Shown piece after piece: positions 33,849 through 43,059 of a stretch of 64,000 nucleotides of DNA. The position numbers were made by a program, and so were the translations under genes. The DNA comes from Streptomyces stelliscabiei (lineage in GTDB: Bacteria; Actinomycetota; Actinomycetes; Streptomycetales; Streptomycetaceae): NCBI RefSeq assembly GCF_014873495.1, contig NZ_JADBGF010000001.1, positions 9,486,001 through 9,550,000 of the forward strand. The letters run 5' to 3'. The notes under the pieces are model-generated. The model was not told where the DNA came from, made no database searches, and saw only the letters and a program-made list of their open reading frames with translations. Every line of letters begins with the position of its first letter. The first letter of the stretch is position 1.

Positions 33849-34074
33849 GGGGCGCCCGGCCGGGCCACCCCGAAGGCGCGAACACGCCCCGAGCACACCG
33901 AACGTCACCCATATGCGGACCATACGCCTCCCCCGCGACGGCAGCATGCCGATGCGGATCCCCTGCCGGACGCGGTGCAGGTCCACCGCCGTGCCGGGCC
34001 GCGCCACTCCGCCGCGCGCGCCCGCGCCCACATCCCGCTGCCCGCGCCCGCCTCCCCATCCCGCGCCCGCCCCG
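33849..34074. other. Non-coding stretch, possible debris
   Basis: 226 bp between the GNAT remnant and the PucR gene. Open frames here are Arg/Pro/Ala-rich and do not look like protein families. No promoter or terminator is evident. Confidence 0.4.
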
Positions 34075-35274
34075 TCAGGCCGGTCCCGCGGGCGGCTGCT
34101 CGTCCTGCCCGGCGCTCCGCCCCCGGACGGCCAGCAGCGCCGCGCCGATGTGCGCCACCGCCCGCGGATCGGTGAGGGACCGGCCGGTCAGTTCCTCGAC
34201 ACGGCGCAGCCGGTAGCGGACGGTGTTGGGATGCACGAACAGGCTCCGGCCCGCCTCGGTGGCCGAGCCCGCGGCGGCGAACCAGTGCTCCAGGGTCTGC
34301 AGCAGACGGGCCCGCTCCACGACCGGTAGCTCGACCACCGGCCGGAGCACCGTCCCCACCAGGTGCGCCGCCTCCGCGGGGGCCGCGGCGACCACCATGG
34401 CCAGCGGGTCGTCGTCGAACCGCGCCACGCCCGGACCGGTGCCCCGCAGCCCGGCCAGCGCCAGCCGGGCGAAGCGCAGCGCCTGCGGGGTATCCCGCAA
34501 CGAGGGGAAGCACGGGCTGACCCCGACGCGTGCCCGGTCCCGCCGCAGAACGCGCAGCAGGGCCTGCTCCGCCGCCCCCGTCGGCAGGGCGATGAGACCG
34601 ATCTGCTGATCGGGCAACAACCGCCACGCCGAGGGGAGCCGCTCCTGACGCAGCGCGGCCTCGACCCCCGCCAGCGGCTCCTCACCCGGGGCGCCGGCCG
34701 CCGCCGCGACGACCGCGTAGGGCCCGCGCTCGGGCAGGCCCAGCTCGCGGGCGGCCTCCCACAGCGTGGTGCGGTCGGCGATGACCCCGGTGAACAGGGC
34801 CTCCACCAGCGCCGAGCGCCGGGCCTGCCCCCGCGCGGTCAGCTCCGCCGCCGTCTCCCGGTAGGCCGCGGCGACCGCCTCCGCGTACAGGCCGAACAAC
34901 GCCCAGATCGCGGCCGACTCGGACACCAGCCGGTCACCGGAGACCTCGGGGTGCGTGCGGGCCTCCATGAGGATCTCCGTCCACAGGAGTTCGAAGCCGA
35001 CCCGGTACGCGTGCAGGGTGTCCGCCAGCGGCACGCCCTGCTCGGCACGGATGCGGCCGGTCTCGCGGGCCGGGCTCGGGTCCGGGGCGCCACCCGTGCC
35101 GAGGTGGCTCAGGATCAGGTCCGCGTTGGCGGTGCACGAGCGGCGCAGCGAGTCGAAGGGGAGCAACGCCTCGTCCTCGTAGGCGTCGACGTCCGTGCGG
35201 ATGCGCCGGGCGATCCGCTCCCCCAGTTCCGGCAGCCTGGAATGCAGTGCCGCAGCCACGACCGAGATGTCCAT
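34075..35274 (-). CDS. PucR/CdaR-type transcriptional regulator
   Basis: A 399-aa activator-type regulator. An N-terminal RsbRD-like helical sensor (about 1-165), a GGDEF-like middle domain (about 170-300), and the C-terminal PucR helix-turn-helix LLQTLEHWFAAAGSATEAGRSLFVHPNTVRYRLRRVEELTGR (about 325-380). Such proteins often control nearby catabolic genes. It is divergent from the acyl-CoA ligase, with a palindrome in between. The ATG at 35274 has no strong ribosome binding site. Confidence 0.88.
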   Translation of the reverse strand: MDISVVAAALHSRLPELGERIARRIRTDVDAYEDEALLPFDSLRRSCTANADLILSHLGTGGAPDPSPARETGRIRAEQGVPLADTLHAYRVGFELLWTEILMEARTHPEVSGDRLVSESAAIWALFGLYAEAVAAAYRETAAELTARGQARRSALVEALFTGVIADRTTLWEAARELGLPERGPYAVVAAAAGAPGEEPLAGVEAALRQERLPSAWRLLPDQQIGLIALPTGAAEQALLRVLRRDRARVGVSPCFPSLRDTPQALRFARLALAGLRGTGPGVARFDDDPLAMVVAAAPAEAAHLVGTVLRPVVELPVVERARLLQTLEHWFAAAGSATEAGRSLFVHPNTVRYRLRRVEELTGRSLTDPRAVAHIGAALLAVRGRSAGQDEQPPAGPA

Positions 35275-35298
35275 CGCCGCAGCTTAACGCCACTGTTT

Positions 35299-35312
35299 TG
35301 TTCCCCGGAACA
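35299..35312. promoter_or_regulatory. 14-bp palindrome in divergent promoter
   Basis: TGTTCC-CC-GGAACA, a perfect inverted repeat 25 bp upstream of the PucR start and 112 bp upstream of the acyl-CoA ligase start. A candidate operator for PucR control of both genes. Confidence 0.5.
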
Positions 35313-35423
35313 GCCTCGGGAGGCTCGTCCTGTCGTGCGGCCCATAGGCCGTCACCGTGTGCGGCAGCACGATGTCGTCGAAGTGAACGGCGGATTTCGA
35401 CGGCGACTTTCGTGGAGGCGGGC

Positions 35424-36911
35424 ATGGCCAATCTGGCGCAGTTCCTGGTGGAGACGGCACAGCGGGAGCAGGGGCGTCCCGCGCTGCGCCTGGGAGACCA
35501 GGTCATCGGCTACACGGAGCTGGAGGAGCGCAGCGCCCGCGCCGCCGCCCTGCTGCGCGCCGAGGGCGTACGTCCCGGCGACCGGGTCGCCCTGATGCTG
35601 CCCAACGTCCCCGAGTTCGTCGCCCTCTACTACGGCGTGCTGCGGGCCGGTGCCGTCGTCGTGCCCATGAACCCGCTGCTCAAGACACGGGAGACCGAGT
35701 ACCACCTGCGCGACTCCGGGGCAGTGCTGCTCCTGGAATGGCACCAGGCACCGGGCGAGGGCGCGCCGGGCGCGGCCGCCGCCGGGGTGCGGCGTCTGGC
35801 CGTCGAACCCCGGGACTTCGCGGCGCGGCTGGCCGGACACGAACCGCTGCCCGGCGTGGCGGAGACGGCGGACGACGACGTGGCCGTGCTCCTGTACACC
35901 TCCGGTACCACCGGCCGCCCCAAGGGCGCCACACTCACCCACGGCGGACTGCGGCACAACACCGAGGTCAACACGGTCCACGTCCAGCGGATGACACCCG
36001 AGGACGTGGTGGTGGGCTGTCTGCCGCTGTTCCACATCTTCGGCCAGATCTGCACCATGAGCGTGGCCGTGCGCGCCGGCGCCTCGCTCACCCTGATCCC
36101 CCGCTTCGAGCCGCAGGCCGTGCTGGACGCCGTCGCCCGCGACCGGGCCACGGTCTTCGAGGGGGTGCCGACGATGTACGCGGCCCTGCTGCAGCACCCT
36201 TCGGAAGCGGACGTCTCCACCCTGCGCATGTGCGTCTCCGGCGGGGCGTCGCTGCCGGTGGAGATCCTGCACGGCTTCGAGCGGCGCTTCGGCTGCGCGG
36301 TGCTGGAGGGCTTCGGTATGTCCGAGACCAGCCCGGTGGTCACGTTCAACCACCCCGACCGGCCGCGCAAGGCCGGCTCCATCGGCACACCGATCCAGGA
36401 CGTGGAGGTGCGGCTGCTGGACGACAAGGGCCAGGACGTCGCCCCGGGCGAGGTCGGCGAACTGGCCGTACGGGGGCCGAACGTGATGAAGGGGTACTGG
36501 AACCGGCCCGAGGAGACCGCTGCCGCGATCCCCGACGGCTGGCTGCGCAGCGGCGACCTCGCACGACGGGACGAGGACGGCTACCTCTACATCGTCGACC
36601 GCAAGAAGGACATGATCATCCGCGGTGGCTACAACGTGTACCCGCGTGAGATCGAGGAGGTCCTGCACGAGCACCCGGCCGTCGCCCTGGCCGCGGTGGT
36701 CGGTGTGCCGCACGCCCACCTGGGCGAGGAGATCGCGGCCGCCGTCGTCCTCCGGCCGGGCACGCAGGCGGACCCCGACGAACTGCGGGAGTTCGTCAGG
36801 GACCGGGTCGCCGCGTACAAGTACCCGCGCGAGGTGTGGCTCGTCGACACCCTGCCGACCGGCCCCAGCGGCAAGATCCTCAAGCGGGAGATCACCGCCC
36901 CGGCCGGCTGA
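35424..36911 (+). CDS. Long-chain fatty acid-CoA ligase (ANL superfamily)
   Basis: A 495-aa AMP-forming acyl-CoA synthetase. Motifs: LLYTSGTTGRPKGAT (AMP P-loop), GFGMSETSPVV (A5), WLRSGDLARRDEDGYLYIVDRKKDMIIRGGYNVYPREIEEVL (A7-A8 hinge), and the catalytic Lys in GPSGKILKREI near the C-terminus. The ATG at 35424 follows GGAGG by 6 bp. The absence of an N-terminal extension fits medium/long-chain or aromatic acid ligases. Probably regulated by the divergent PucR. Confidence 0.9.
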   Translation: MANLAQFLVETAQREQGRPALRLGDQVIGYTELEERSARAAALLRAEGVRPGDRVALMLPNVPEFVALYYGVLRAGAVVVPMNPLLKTRETEYHLRDSGAVLLLEWHQAPGEGAPGAAAAGVRRLAVEPRDFAARLAGHEPLPGVAETADDDVAVLLYTSGTTGRPKGATLTHGGLRHNTEVNTVHVQRMTPEDVVVGCLPLFHIFGQICTMSVAVRAGASLTLIPRFEPQAVLDAVARDRATVFEGVPTMYAALLQHPSEADVSTLRMCVSGGASLPVEILHGFERRFGCAVLEGFGMSETSPVVTFNHPDRPRKAGSIGTPIQDVEVRLLDDKGQDVAPGEVGELAVRGPNVMKGYWNRPEETAAAIPDGWLRSGDLARRDEDGYLYIVDRKKDMIIRGGYNVYPREIEEVLHEHPAVALAAVVGVPHAHLGEEIAAAVVLRPGTQADPDELREFVRDRVAAYKYPREVWLVDTLPTGPSGKILKREITAPAG

Positions 36912-36915
36912 CCCC

Positions 36916-36957
36916 GAGGGGCGGAGCCGGGACACTCCCCGTGTCCCCTCGCCCCTC
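36916..36957. terminator. Two-tier hairpin between convergent genes
   Basis: Inner 7-bp stem (GGGACAC 36929-36935, GTGTCCC 36941-36947) inside an outer 8-bp stem (GAGGGGCG 36916-36923, CGCCCCTC 36950-36957). Placed between the ligase and VOC gene stops. Confidence 0.65.
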
Positions 36958-36973
36958 CCGTTACCCGGCACGG

Positions 36974-37315
36974 TCAGCCCGGACCGCCGCCGAAGCCGAT
37001 CTCGTTCCCGTCCGGATCCTCGTACGTGACCTTGCGTACGCCGTTCGCGTACGTCTCGCGGGTCCGGGGCTCCAGACCCCGGCCCGAGATCCCGGCGACG
37101 CGGGCGTCCAGGTCGTCGACGAAGACGGTCTGCAGGGCGTGGCCGCCGCGCCCCGGGCGGTGCTCGATGTACACGTAGCGGTGCTCGGCCAGCTCCCAGA
37201 CGGCCTCCTCGTCGTTCGGGAAGAACGTCGGCGGCGAACCGAACAGCCGCTCGTACCAGGAGAGCGCCGCTGAGTAGTCGTTCACCGGGATACCTGCGAA
37301 GAGGACGACGGGCAT
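36974..37315 (-). CDS. VOC (glyoxalase/bleomycin resistance) family protein
   Basis: A 113-aa single VOC module: FAGIPVNDYSAALSWYERLFG at the N-terminus, a central IEHRPG strand, and KVTYEDPDGNEIGFGGG at the end with the metal-ligand Glu. Such small proteins bind metals or antibiotics, or act as dioxygenases. No substrate can be inferred. Confidence 0.85.
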   Translation of the reverse strand: MPVVLFAGIPVNDYSAALSWYERLFGSPPTFFPNDEEAVWELAEHRYVYIEHRPGRGGHALQTVFVDDLDARVAGISGRGLEPRTRETYANGVRKVTYEDPDGNEIGFGGGPG

Positions 37316-37370
37316 GACCCCATCGTAGGTCCGGGGACGGTCTCAGGTGCCGAGCGTGCGGGGGTCGGCC

Positions 37371-37847
37371 TCAGCCCGCAGCGCTCCTGAGCAGCTCGGC
37401 GATCCGGGCCTCGGTCGCGGCGGTCAGTTCCGTGAGGGCATAGGTGGTGGGCCACAGCGTGCCCTCGTCGAGCCGTGCCTGGTCGCTGAAGCCGAGCGTG
37501 GCGTAGCGGGACTTGAACTTCTGCGCGCTCTGGAAGAAGCAGACGACCTTGCCGTCCCTGGCGTACGCGGGCATGCCGTACCAGAGCTTCGGCGCGAGAT
37601 CCGGCGCGGCGGCCCGTACGATCTCGTGCACCCGTTCGGCGAGAACGCGGTCCGCGTCCGCCATCCCGGCGATCTTGGCGAGCACATCGGCCTCCCCGTC
37701 CGCCTTGGCCGAGCGCGTGCCGCGCCGCGCGGTGGCCCTCAGCTCCTGGGCGTGCTCCTTCATCGCGTCGCGTTCCTCGGCCGAGAAGCCCTCGAACTTC
37801 GTGCCGGCCCTTTCACTGTTCCGGGTGGACTCGCGTGTGGTCGTCAT
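37371..37847 (-). CDS. DUF1801 domain protein
   Basis: A 158-aa soluble protein. The core APDLAPKLWYGMPAYARDGKVVCFFQSAQKFKSRYATLGF is the DUF1801 (YdhG-like, frataxin-fold) signature. Members have been proposed to handle iron, but the role is not established. Long charged N-terminus (about 1-50). Confidence 0.8.
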   Translation of the reverse strand: MTTTRESTRNSERAGTKFEGFSAEERDAMKEHAQELRATARRGTRSAKADGEADVLAKIAGMADADRVLAERVHEIVRAAAPDLAPKLWYGMPAYARDGKVVCFFQSAQKFKSRYATLGFSDQARLDEGTLWPTTYALTELTAATEARIAELLRSAAG

Positions 37848-37927
37848 GACGGGTTCCCTCTCTCGTACTGTCCGGTCGTCGATCTCGCTCTGCGGGGGCG
37901 CGTCCGAGGGCGCGCCCCGGTGGTGTC

Positions 37928-38395
37928 TCAGTGGAGCCAGCCGCCGTCGCGCATCAGCTCACGCCCCGTCAGCTCGTCCGCCTCGCGCCACGCCTGGACG
38001 CGGCGCGGGGTGACACGGAACCAGCGGTACGGCGTGGCCGACACCCGGGGGTCGAAGCCCGTGCGCGCGGCGAACCGGTCCCCGCGCTCCCGGGGCAGCG
38101 CGTCGACCGGGAGCACCTCGACCCGGCCCTCGATCATGGACACGTCCCGGGTCGGGCCCAGTCCCAGCCGGGCGGCCCCGGTCGCGGCCAGGTTCCGGCC
38201 GGTCGGGCTGTCGGCCGGGGTGGCCACCAGCAGCGTCTCGCCGTCCCAGTCGAAGGACAGCGGCACCAGATACGGCACACCGTCCTTCGAGGCACTGGCC
38301 ACCCAGACGTCGACGTCATGGGCGAGCCGGTGCTCGGTGTCACTGCGCCGCCGCGTACGCGGGCGCGGGCCGGCGGACGACTCGGTCGTGGTCAC
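37928..38395 (-). CDS. Pyridoxamine 5'-phosphate oxidase-fold (FMN/F420-binding) protein
   Basis: A 155-aa split-barrel flavin/F420-binding protein. Recognisable: DVDVWVASASKDGVPYLVPLSFDWDGETLLVATPADSPTGRNLAATGAARLGLG. Members reduce small molecules or simply carry the cofactor. GTG 38395 is chosen because GAGGAGC lies 5-6 bp upstream; the open frame extends back to 38617 but that stretch looks like noise. Confidence 0.82.
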   Translation of the reverse strand: MTTTESSAGPRPRTRRRSDTEHRLAHDVDVWVASASKDGVPYLVPLSFDWDGETLLVATPADSPTGRNLAATGAARLGLGPTRDVSMIEGRVEVLPVDALPRERGDRFAARTGFDPRVSATPYRWFRVTPRRVQAWREADELTGRELMRDGGWLH

Positions 38396-38557
38396 TGAAT
38401 GCTCCTCGGTTCCCTGGGGGCGGGCCGCGACCCTCCCGGGCTGTCCGCCCGGTGCGATCGCCGTGGTCACAGCTTGTCGCCAGAGGCCCGCGGCCCGCCT
38501 CCGTGGTGAGCACGGAATCCACCACGGAGACGCCACGGAGCAGCGGACAATGGGGCG

Positions 38558-41524
38558 GTGTCCAGTCCAGCGGTCTCGACCCGTGAAGCCGAAGTCCTCG
38601 CGCTGCTCGGTGAACACCTCAGCAACGCGGAGATCTCCGCGCGGCTGTTCATCTCCGTGCGCACGGTCGAGTCACACGTCTCCGCCCTGCTGCGCAAGCT
38701 CGACGAGCCGGACCGACGGGCGCTCTCCCGTCGCGCGGCCGACCTCGCCCGCGTCGAGCGGGCCCGCCCGGCGCCCGCCCTCCCCACGCCGCTGACCGCG
38801 TTCGTCGGCCGGACACGCGAGCGTGCCGAGCTGGCGGAGGCGGTGAAGACGCGCCGGCAGGTGACCGCGGTCGGCCCCGGCGGAGTGGGCAAGACCCGCC
38901 TCGCGCTGGCGGTGGCGGCCGACACGGCCGACGACTTCGCCGACGGGGTCCGGTTCGTCGACCTGGCCCCGGTCACCGACCCCGCGCGGGTGGGGGCCGC
39001 GATCGCGGCGGCCGTCGGAGTGGGGGAACAACCCGGGCGCGATGTCGACGAGTCGGTGCTGACCGCCCTGGCCGACCGCCGGGCCCTGTTGGTGCTGGAC
39101 AACTGTGAACAGATACGTGACGGAGTCGCGCCGTTCCTGGAACGGCTGCTGGTCGCCTGCCCGAACCTACGGGTCCTCGCGACGAGCCGCGCCCGGATGC
39201 TGGTGCCGTTCGAGTGGGTGTTCCCGGTGCCGCCACTGTCCTCGGACGGCGGCGCCGACTCGGACGCCGTGACCCTGTTCCTGGAACGGGCCGCGGCGGC
39301 CGGCCGACCACCGGAACCGGCCGTACGCGACCGGATCGCGGCCATCTGCGAACGGCTCGACGGCATGGCACTCGCCATCGAACTCGCGGCCGCACGCTGG
39401 CCCACCCTCGGCCTGGACGGTCTCACGGCCGGCCTCTCCGACCAGCTGCGGATCCTCGCCGGCGGCCCTCGCGCGGAGGACCGGCACCGGTCGGTGCGGG
39501 CGGCGCTGGACTGGAGCCACGACCTGCTGGAGCCGCCGGACCGGGCGTTGCTGCGCCGGATCTCGGTGTTCGTCGTGCCGTTCACCGCCGAGGCGGCCAG
39601 GGCCGTGGCCGGGTTCGCCCCGCTGGACGCGGCCGAGGTCGCCGACGGGCTGGGCCGGCTCGCCGAACAGAGCCTGCTCACCGCGACGCCGTCGGCCACC
39701 GGCACCCGCTACCAGGCGCTGGAGACCATCCGCCAGTACGGCGCCGAGCGGCTCGCCGACGCCGCCGAACCGGCGGACGTCCGGTCGCGTCACCTGGACT
39801 GGTGCCTGGCCGGCGCGACCGCCCTCGGCGACACCGGGGGCGCGGACTGGCGTGCCCGCTTCGACGCCCTGGCCGACGACCTGCGCGCCGCCCTCACCTG
39901 GGCCGAGGGCCGCCCGGAGCGACGCCCGCAGGCCCACCGCCTGGCCCTCCTCCTGGCCGGGCTGGCCTTCACCCGCAACCTGCCCGGCGAGTCCCAGCAG
40001 CGGTACGAGCAGGCGGCGGCGCTGGCCGAGGACACCGGCGGGGAAGGCGCGGCGGGCTCGGCCGGTGACGCGACCGGTGCCGCCGCAGCCGCCGGGGCGC
40101 TGCGGGAGGCCGCCGCGGTCGCCGGGTGCCGCAGGCTCGGCGACGACATGTTCCGCCTCCACCGTGCCGCCGCCGAGGCCGCCCGGCGGGCCGGTGACAC
40201 CGTCGGCGCGGCCTGCGACCTGGCGGCCGCCGCCACCGTCGCCTACCGCTTCTCCAGCGAGTTCGCCCGGCTCCCGGCCGTGGACGAGGTGACCGCCCTG
40301 CTCACGGAGGCCAGAGGGCATCTGTCCGATGCCGGGGCCCTGCCGTCGGACGCGCAGGCCGGCCTGCCGCCCGTAGCACCGGCCCAGGTGCCGCGCGGCG
40401 CGCCCGCGCGCCGGACGCCCCCGCATCTGCCGCTCGCGCTTCTGCCGCCCGCGCGCCTGTCGTCCGCCTCGCCCGCCGCCGCCCTCGCCCTCGCCGAGGC
40501 GGCGGTCGTCGCGGACGCCTTCGGTGCGGTCCAGGGAGACGCGGACAACACGGCGCAGGAGACGGTCGGTCACGCGGAACGCGCCGTCGAACTCGCCCGG
40601 CGGGCGGGTGACCCGGTGGCCGAGTCCGCCGCCCTCGACGCGCTCTCCGGTGCCCTGACCTGGGCCGGTGACTCCTTCGGGGCGGCTGCCGCCGCCGGGC
40701 GCCGGATCGAGATCCTCGCTCCGGTGCCGCCCACCCCCGCCTGCACGCACGAGCGGATGGACGCCCTCGCCATGGCCGCCGGGACGGCTCTCGGCGTGGG
40801 CCGCCTGCCGCAGGCCCGCGACTGGGCCAGGCAGCTCGCCGACCAACTCCTCTTCGCCGAGGTGCAGCACCACGCCTTGTCCTGGCTCCTGGTCGCGGAC
40901 GCGTTCGCGGGCGACGCCGCCGACGTTCTCACCGGCAGCGAGCGGTTTCTCGACGCCTGGCGGCGCAGCGACCGGCAGCGGTCCTTCTCGCTCGGCCCGG
41001 CCGCCGCCTCCGTCGCCATGATCCACGGCCTGCGCGGCGACCACGACGCCCATGCCGCCTGGCTGGCGATCGTCACCGAGGCGGGCACCGCGGCGGAGCA
41101 CCACCACGGCTACGGCGCGGTCTTCGACGCCATGGTCCACCTCCACCACGGCGACGCGGAGGCGGCCCTGGAACGACTCGCACCGGAACCGGAGCAGGTG
41201 TGGAAGTGGGTCTCCTGGATCTGGCTGCACTGGTACGTGGGCCTCCGGGCCGAGGCGTCGGTCCTCGCCGGCCACCCCGCGGCCCGCGAACGGGTCGCCG
41301 AGAGCCGGGCCCTGGTCGCCGGAAACCCCGTCGTCACGGCCCAACTGGACCGCGCCCAGGCCCTCCTGGACGGCGACCTGCCCGGCCGCCTCACCCTAGC
41401 GACGGCGTTCGACGCGGCGGGCTGCCCCTACCAGTCGGCCCGCACGCTGCTCCTCGCCGGGAACGGCCACACCGCCGCCGGCACGACGGCACTCGCCGCC
41501 CTCGGCCTCGCCCCCGGCTCCTGA
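38558..41524 (+). CDS. Large regulator: N-terminal LuxR HTH, NB-ARC-like ATPase, helical repeats
   Basis: A 988-aa protein. A LuxR/GerE helix-turn-helix lies at the very start (STREAEVLALLGEHLSNAEISARLFISVRTVESHVSALLRKL, residues 7-50), then a P-loop ATPase (GPGGVGKTRLALA; VLDNCEQIRDGV as Walker B; LATSRARM sensor) and about 550 residues of TPR-like alpha repeats. This order is the reverse of classical LAL regulators, whose HTH is C-terminal, but occurs in a family of Streptomyces regulators. GTG start. A Pro/Arg-rich stretch near residues 600-630 looks like a linker. Target unknown. Confidence 0.85.
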   Translation: MSSPAVSTREAEVLALLGEHLSNAEISARLFISVRTVESHVSALLRKLDEPDRRALSRRAADLARVERARPAPALPTPLTAFVGRTRERAELAEAVKTRRQVTAVGPGGVGKTRLALAVAADTADDFADGVRFVDLAPVTDPARVGAAIAAAVGVGEQPGRDVDESVLTALADRRALLVLDNCEQIRDGVAPFLERLLVACPNLRVLATSRARMLVPFEWVFPVPPLSSDGGADSDAVTLFLERAAAAGRPPEPAVRDRIAAICERLDGMALAIELAAARWPTLGLDGLTAGLSDQLRILAGGPRAEDRHRSVRAALDWSHDLLEPPDRALLRRISVFVVPFTAEAARAVAGFAPLDAAEVADGLGRLAEQSLLTATPSATGTRYQALETIRQYGAERLADAAEPADVRSRHLDWCLAGATALGDTGGADWRARFDALADDLRAALTWAEGRPERRPQAHRLALLLAGLAFTRNLPGESQQRYEQAAALAEDTGGEGAAGSAGDATGAAAAAGALREAAAVAGCRRLGDDMFRLHRAAAEAARRAGDTVGAACDLAAAATVAYRFSSEFARLPAVDEVTALLTEARGHLSDAGALPSDAQAGLPPVAPAQVPRGAPARRTPPHLPLALLPPARLSSASPAAALALAEAAVVADAFGAVQGDADNTAQETVGHAERAVELARRAGDPVAESAALDALSGALTWAGDSFGAAAAAGRRIEILAPVPPTPACTHERMDALAMAAGTALGVGRLPQARDWARQLADQLLFAEVQHHALSWLLVADAFAGDAADVLTGSERFLDAWRRSDRQRSFSLGPAAASVAMIHGLRGDHDAHAAWLAIVTEAGTAAEHHHGYGAVFDAMVHLHHGDAEAALERLAPEPEQVWKWVSWIWLHWYVGLRAEASVLAGHPAARERVAESRALVAGNPVVTAQLDRAQALLDGDLPGRLTLATAFDAAGCPYQSARTLLLAGNGHTAAGTTALAALGLAPGS

Positions 41525-41525
41525 G

Positions 41526-41621
41526 CCCGGACCGCCCGGGTCAGCGGCCCTTGCGCACCCGGACCGCCCGGGTCAGCGGTCCGTGCGCACCCGGACCGCC
41601 CGGATCAGCGGCCTTTGCGCA
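41526..41621. repeat. Three 32-bp tandem repeats at the helicase 3' end
   Basis: Units 41526-41557, 41558-41589 and 41590-41621, differing at a few positions, plus a decayed partial fourth. On the minus strand each unit carries the last five codons and stop of the helicase (VRKGR-stop, VRTDR-stop, VRKGR-stop) plus 14 bp. The repeats fill the gap between the convergent regulator and helicase genes. Confidence 0.85.
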
Positions 41622-43023
41622 CCCGGGCCGCCGCACGGGCCTCCGCGGCCTTGCGGGCCTCGGCCGCCTTGCGGGACTCCTTCGCGGGACGGCCGGGACG
41701 GGTGCCCATGCCGCGGAAGGGGGCGTTGCCGCCGGCGGCCTTCGGCGGGGCCGGCGGGCGTTTCGCGCCGGTGATGGCGGTCAACTGCGCCTCGCCGGAC
41801 CGCACTTGGGTGACCGTCGGGCGGATCCCGGCGTCGGACATCATGCGGTTCACCTCGCGCCGCTGGTTGGGCGTGACCAGCGTGACCACCTTCCCGGACT
41901 CGCCGGCGCGCGCCGTGCGCCCGCCCCGGTGCAGATAGTCCTTGGCGTCGGCGGGCGGGTCGACGTTGACCACGAGGTCGAGCGCGTCGATGTGGATGCC
42001 CCGCGCGGCGACGTTGGTCGCCACCAGCACGGTGATCCCGCCGTCCTTGAACTGGCCGAGCGTGTGCGTGCGCTGGGGCTGCGACTTCCCGCTGTGCAGG
42101 GCGCCGGCCCGGACGCCACTGGCCCGCAGATGGCGGGTGAACTGGTCGACACCGGCCTTGGTGTCCAGGAACATCAGCACCCGGCCGTCCCGCGCGGCGA
42201 TCTCGGTCGCGGTCGCGTACTTGTCGGCGCCGTGGATGTTCAGCACATGGTGCTCCATCGTGGTGACCGAGCCCGCGACCCGGTCGACCGAGGCGAGCAC
42301 CGGGTCGTGCAGATGGCTCCGCACCAGCTGGTCGACGTCACGGTCCAGGGTCGCGGAGAACAGCAGCCGCTGCCCGTCGGCGGGGATCTGCTCCAGGATC
42401 TCCGAGACCTGCGGCAGGAAACCCAGGTCGCACATCTGGTCGGCCTCGTCCAGCACCGTGATCCGTACCTGGTTCAGCAGACAGTCCCGGCGCGACACCA
42501 GGTCGGTCAGCCGCCCCGGTGTCGCCACGACCACCTCGGCGCCCGCCCGCAGCGCCGCCTGCTGCTTGTTGATCGACAGCCCGCCGACCACCGTCGTCAG
42601 CCGCACCTTCAGCGTCTGCGCGTACGGCGTCAGCGCGTCGCTCACCTGCTGCGCGAGTTCCCGGGTCGGCACCAGGACCAGGGCGAGCGGACGCTTCGAC
42701 TCCGCCCGCAGCCCCGCCGTGCGGACGAGCAGCGCGAGCCCGAACGCCAGCGTCTTGCCCGACCCGGTCCGCGCGCGGCCGAGGACGTCGCGGCCGGCCA
42801 GCGCGTTCGGCAGCGTCGCCGCCTGGATCGGGAAGGGGTCCGTCACGCCGAGGTCGGTCATGGTCCTCAGCAGCTCCGGCGGCAGCCCGAGCGCGTCGAA
42901 GGACCCGGCCGGCGGCAGCTCCCCGGCGGCCGCTTCCGGCACCGGGGACTCGCCCCGCGGCCCCGCGTCACGTCCGGGCGCGTCGGGGGAGGAGGGCCCG
43001 GAGGCGGGCGGCTTCGCGTTCAT
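41605..43023 (-). CDS. DEAD-box RNA helicase
   Basis: A 472-aa ATP-dependent RNA helicase. Motifs in order: FPIQAATLP (Q), ARTGSGKT (I), PTRELA (Ia), TPGR (Ib), VLDEADQM (II), SATL (III, SAT), VLMFLDTKAG (IV), VATNVAARGIHI (V), HRGGRTARAG (VI). The C-terminus is basic and Arg/Ala/Lys-rich, as in RhlE/CsdA relatives, and may bind rRNA. ATG 43023 has AGGAAAGG upstream. It lies 108 bp downstream of the RNA repair genes on the same strand, but a hairpin and a promoter-like -10 lie in between, so it is probably transcribed separately. Confidence 0.93.
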   Translation of the reverse strand: MNAKPPASGPSSPDAPGRDAGPRGESPVPEAAAGELPPAGSFDALGLPPELLRTMTDLGVTDPFPIQAATLPNALAGRDVLGRARTGSGKTLAFGLALLVRTAGLRAESKRPLALVLVPTRELAQQVSDALTPYAQTLKVRLTTVVGGLSINKQQAALRAGAEVVVATPGRLTDLVSRRDCLLNQVRITVLDEADQMCDLGFLPQVSEILEQIPADGQRLLFSATLDRDVDQLVRSHLHDPVLASVDRVAGSVTTMEHHVLNIHGADKYATATEIAARDGRVLMFLDTKAGVDQFTRHLRASGVRAGALHSGKSQPQRTHTLGQFKDGGITVLVATNVAARGIHIDALDLVVNVDPPADAKDYLHRGGRTARAGESGKVVTLVTPNQRREVNRMMSDAGIRPTVTQVRSGEAQLTAITGAKRPPAPPKAAGGNAPFRGMGTRPGRPAKESRKAAEARKAAEARAAARVRKGR

Positions 43024-43059
43024 GGGGAACCTTTCCTGGTCTGGCGCCCGGAACGCGCC

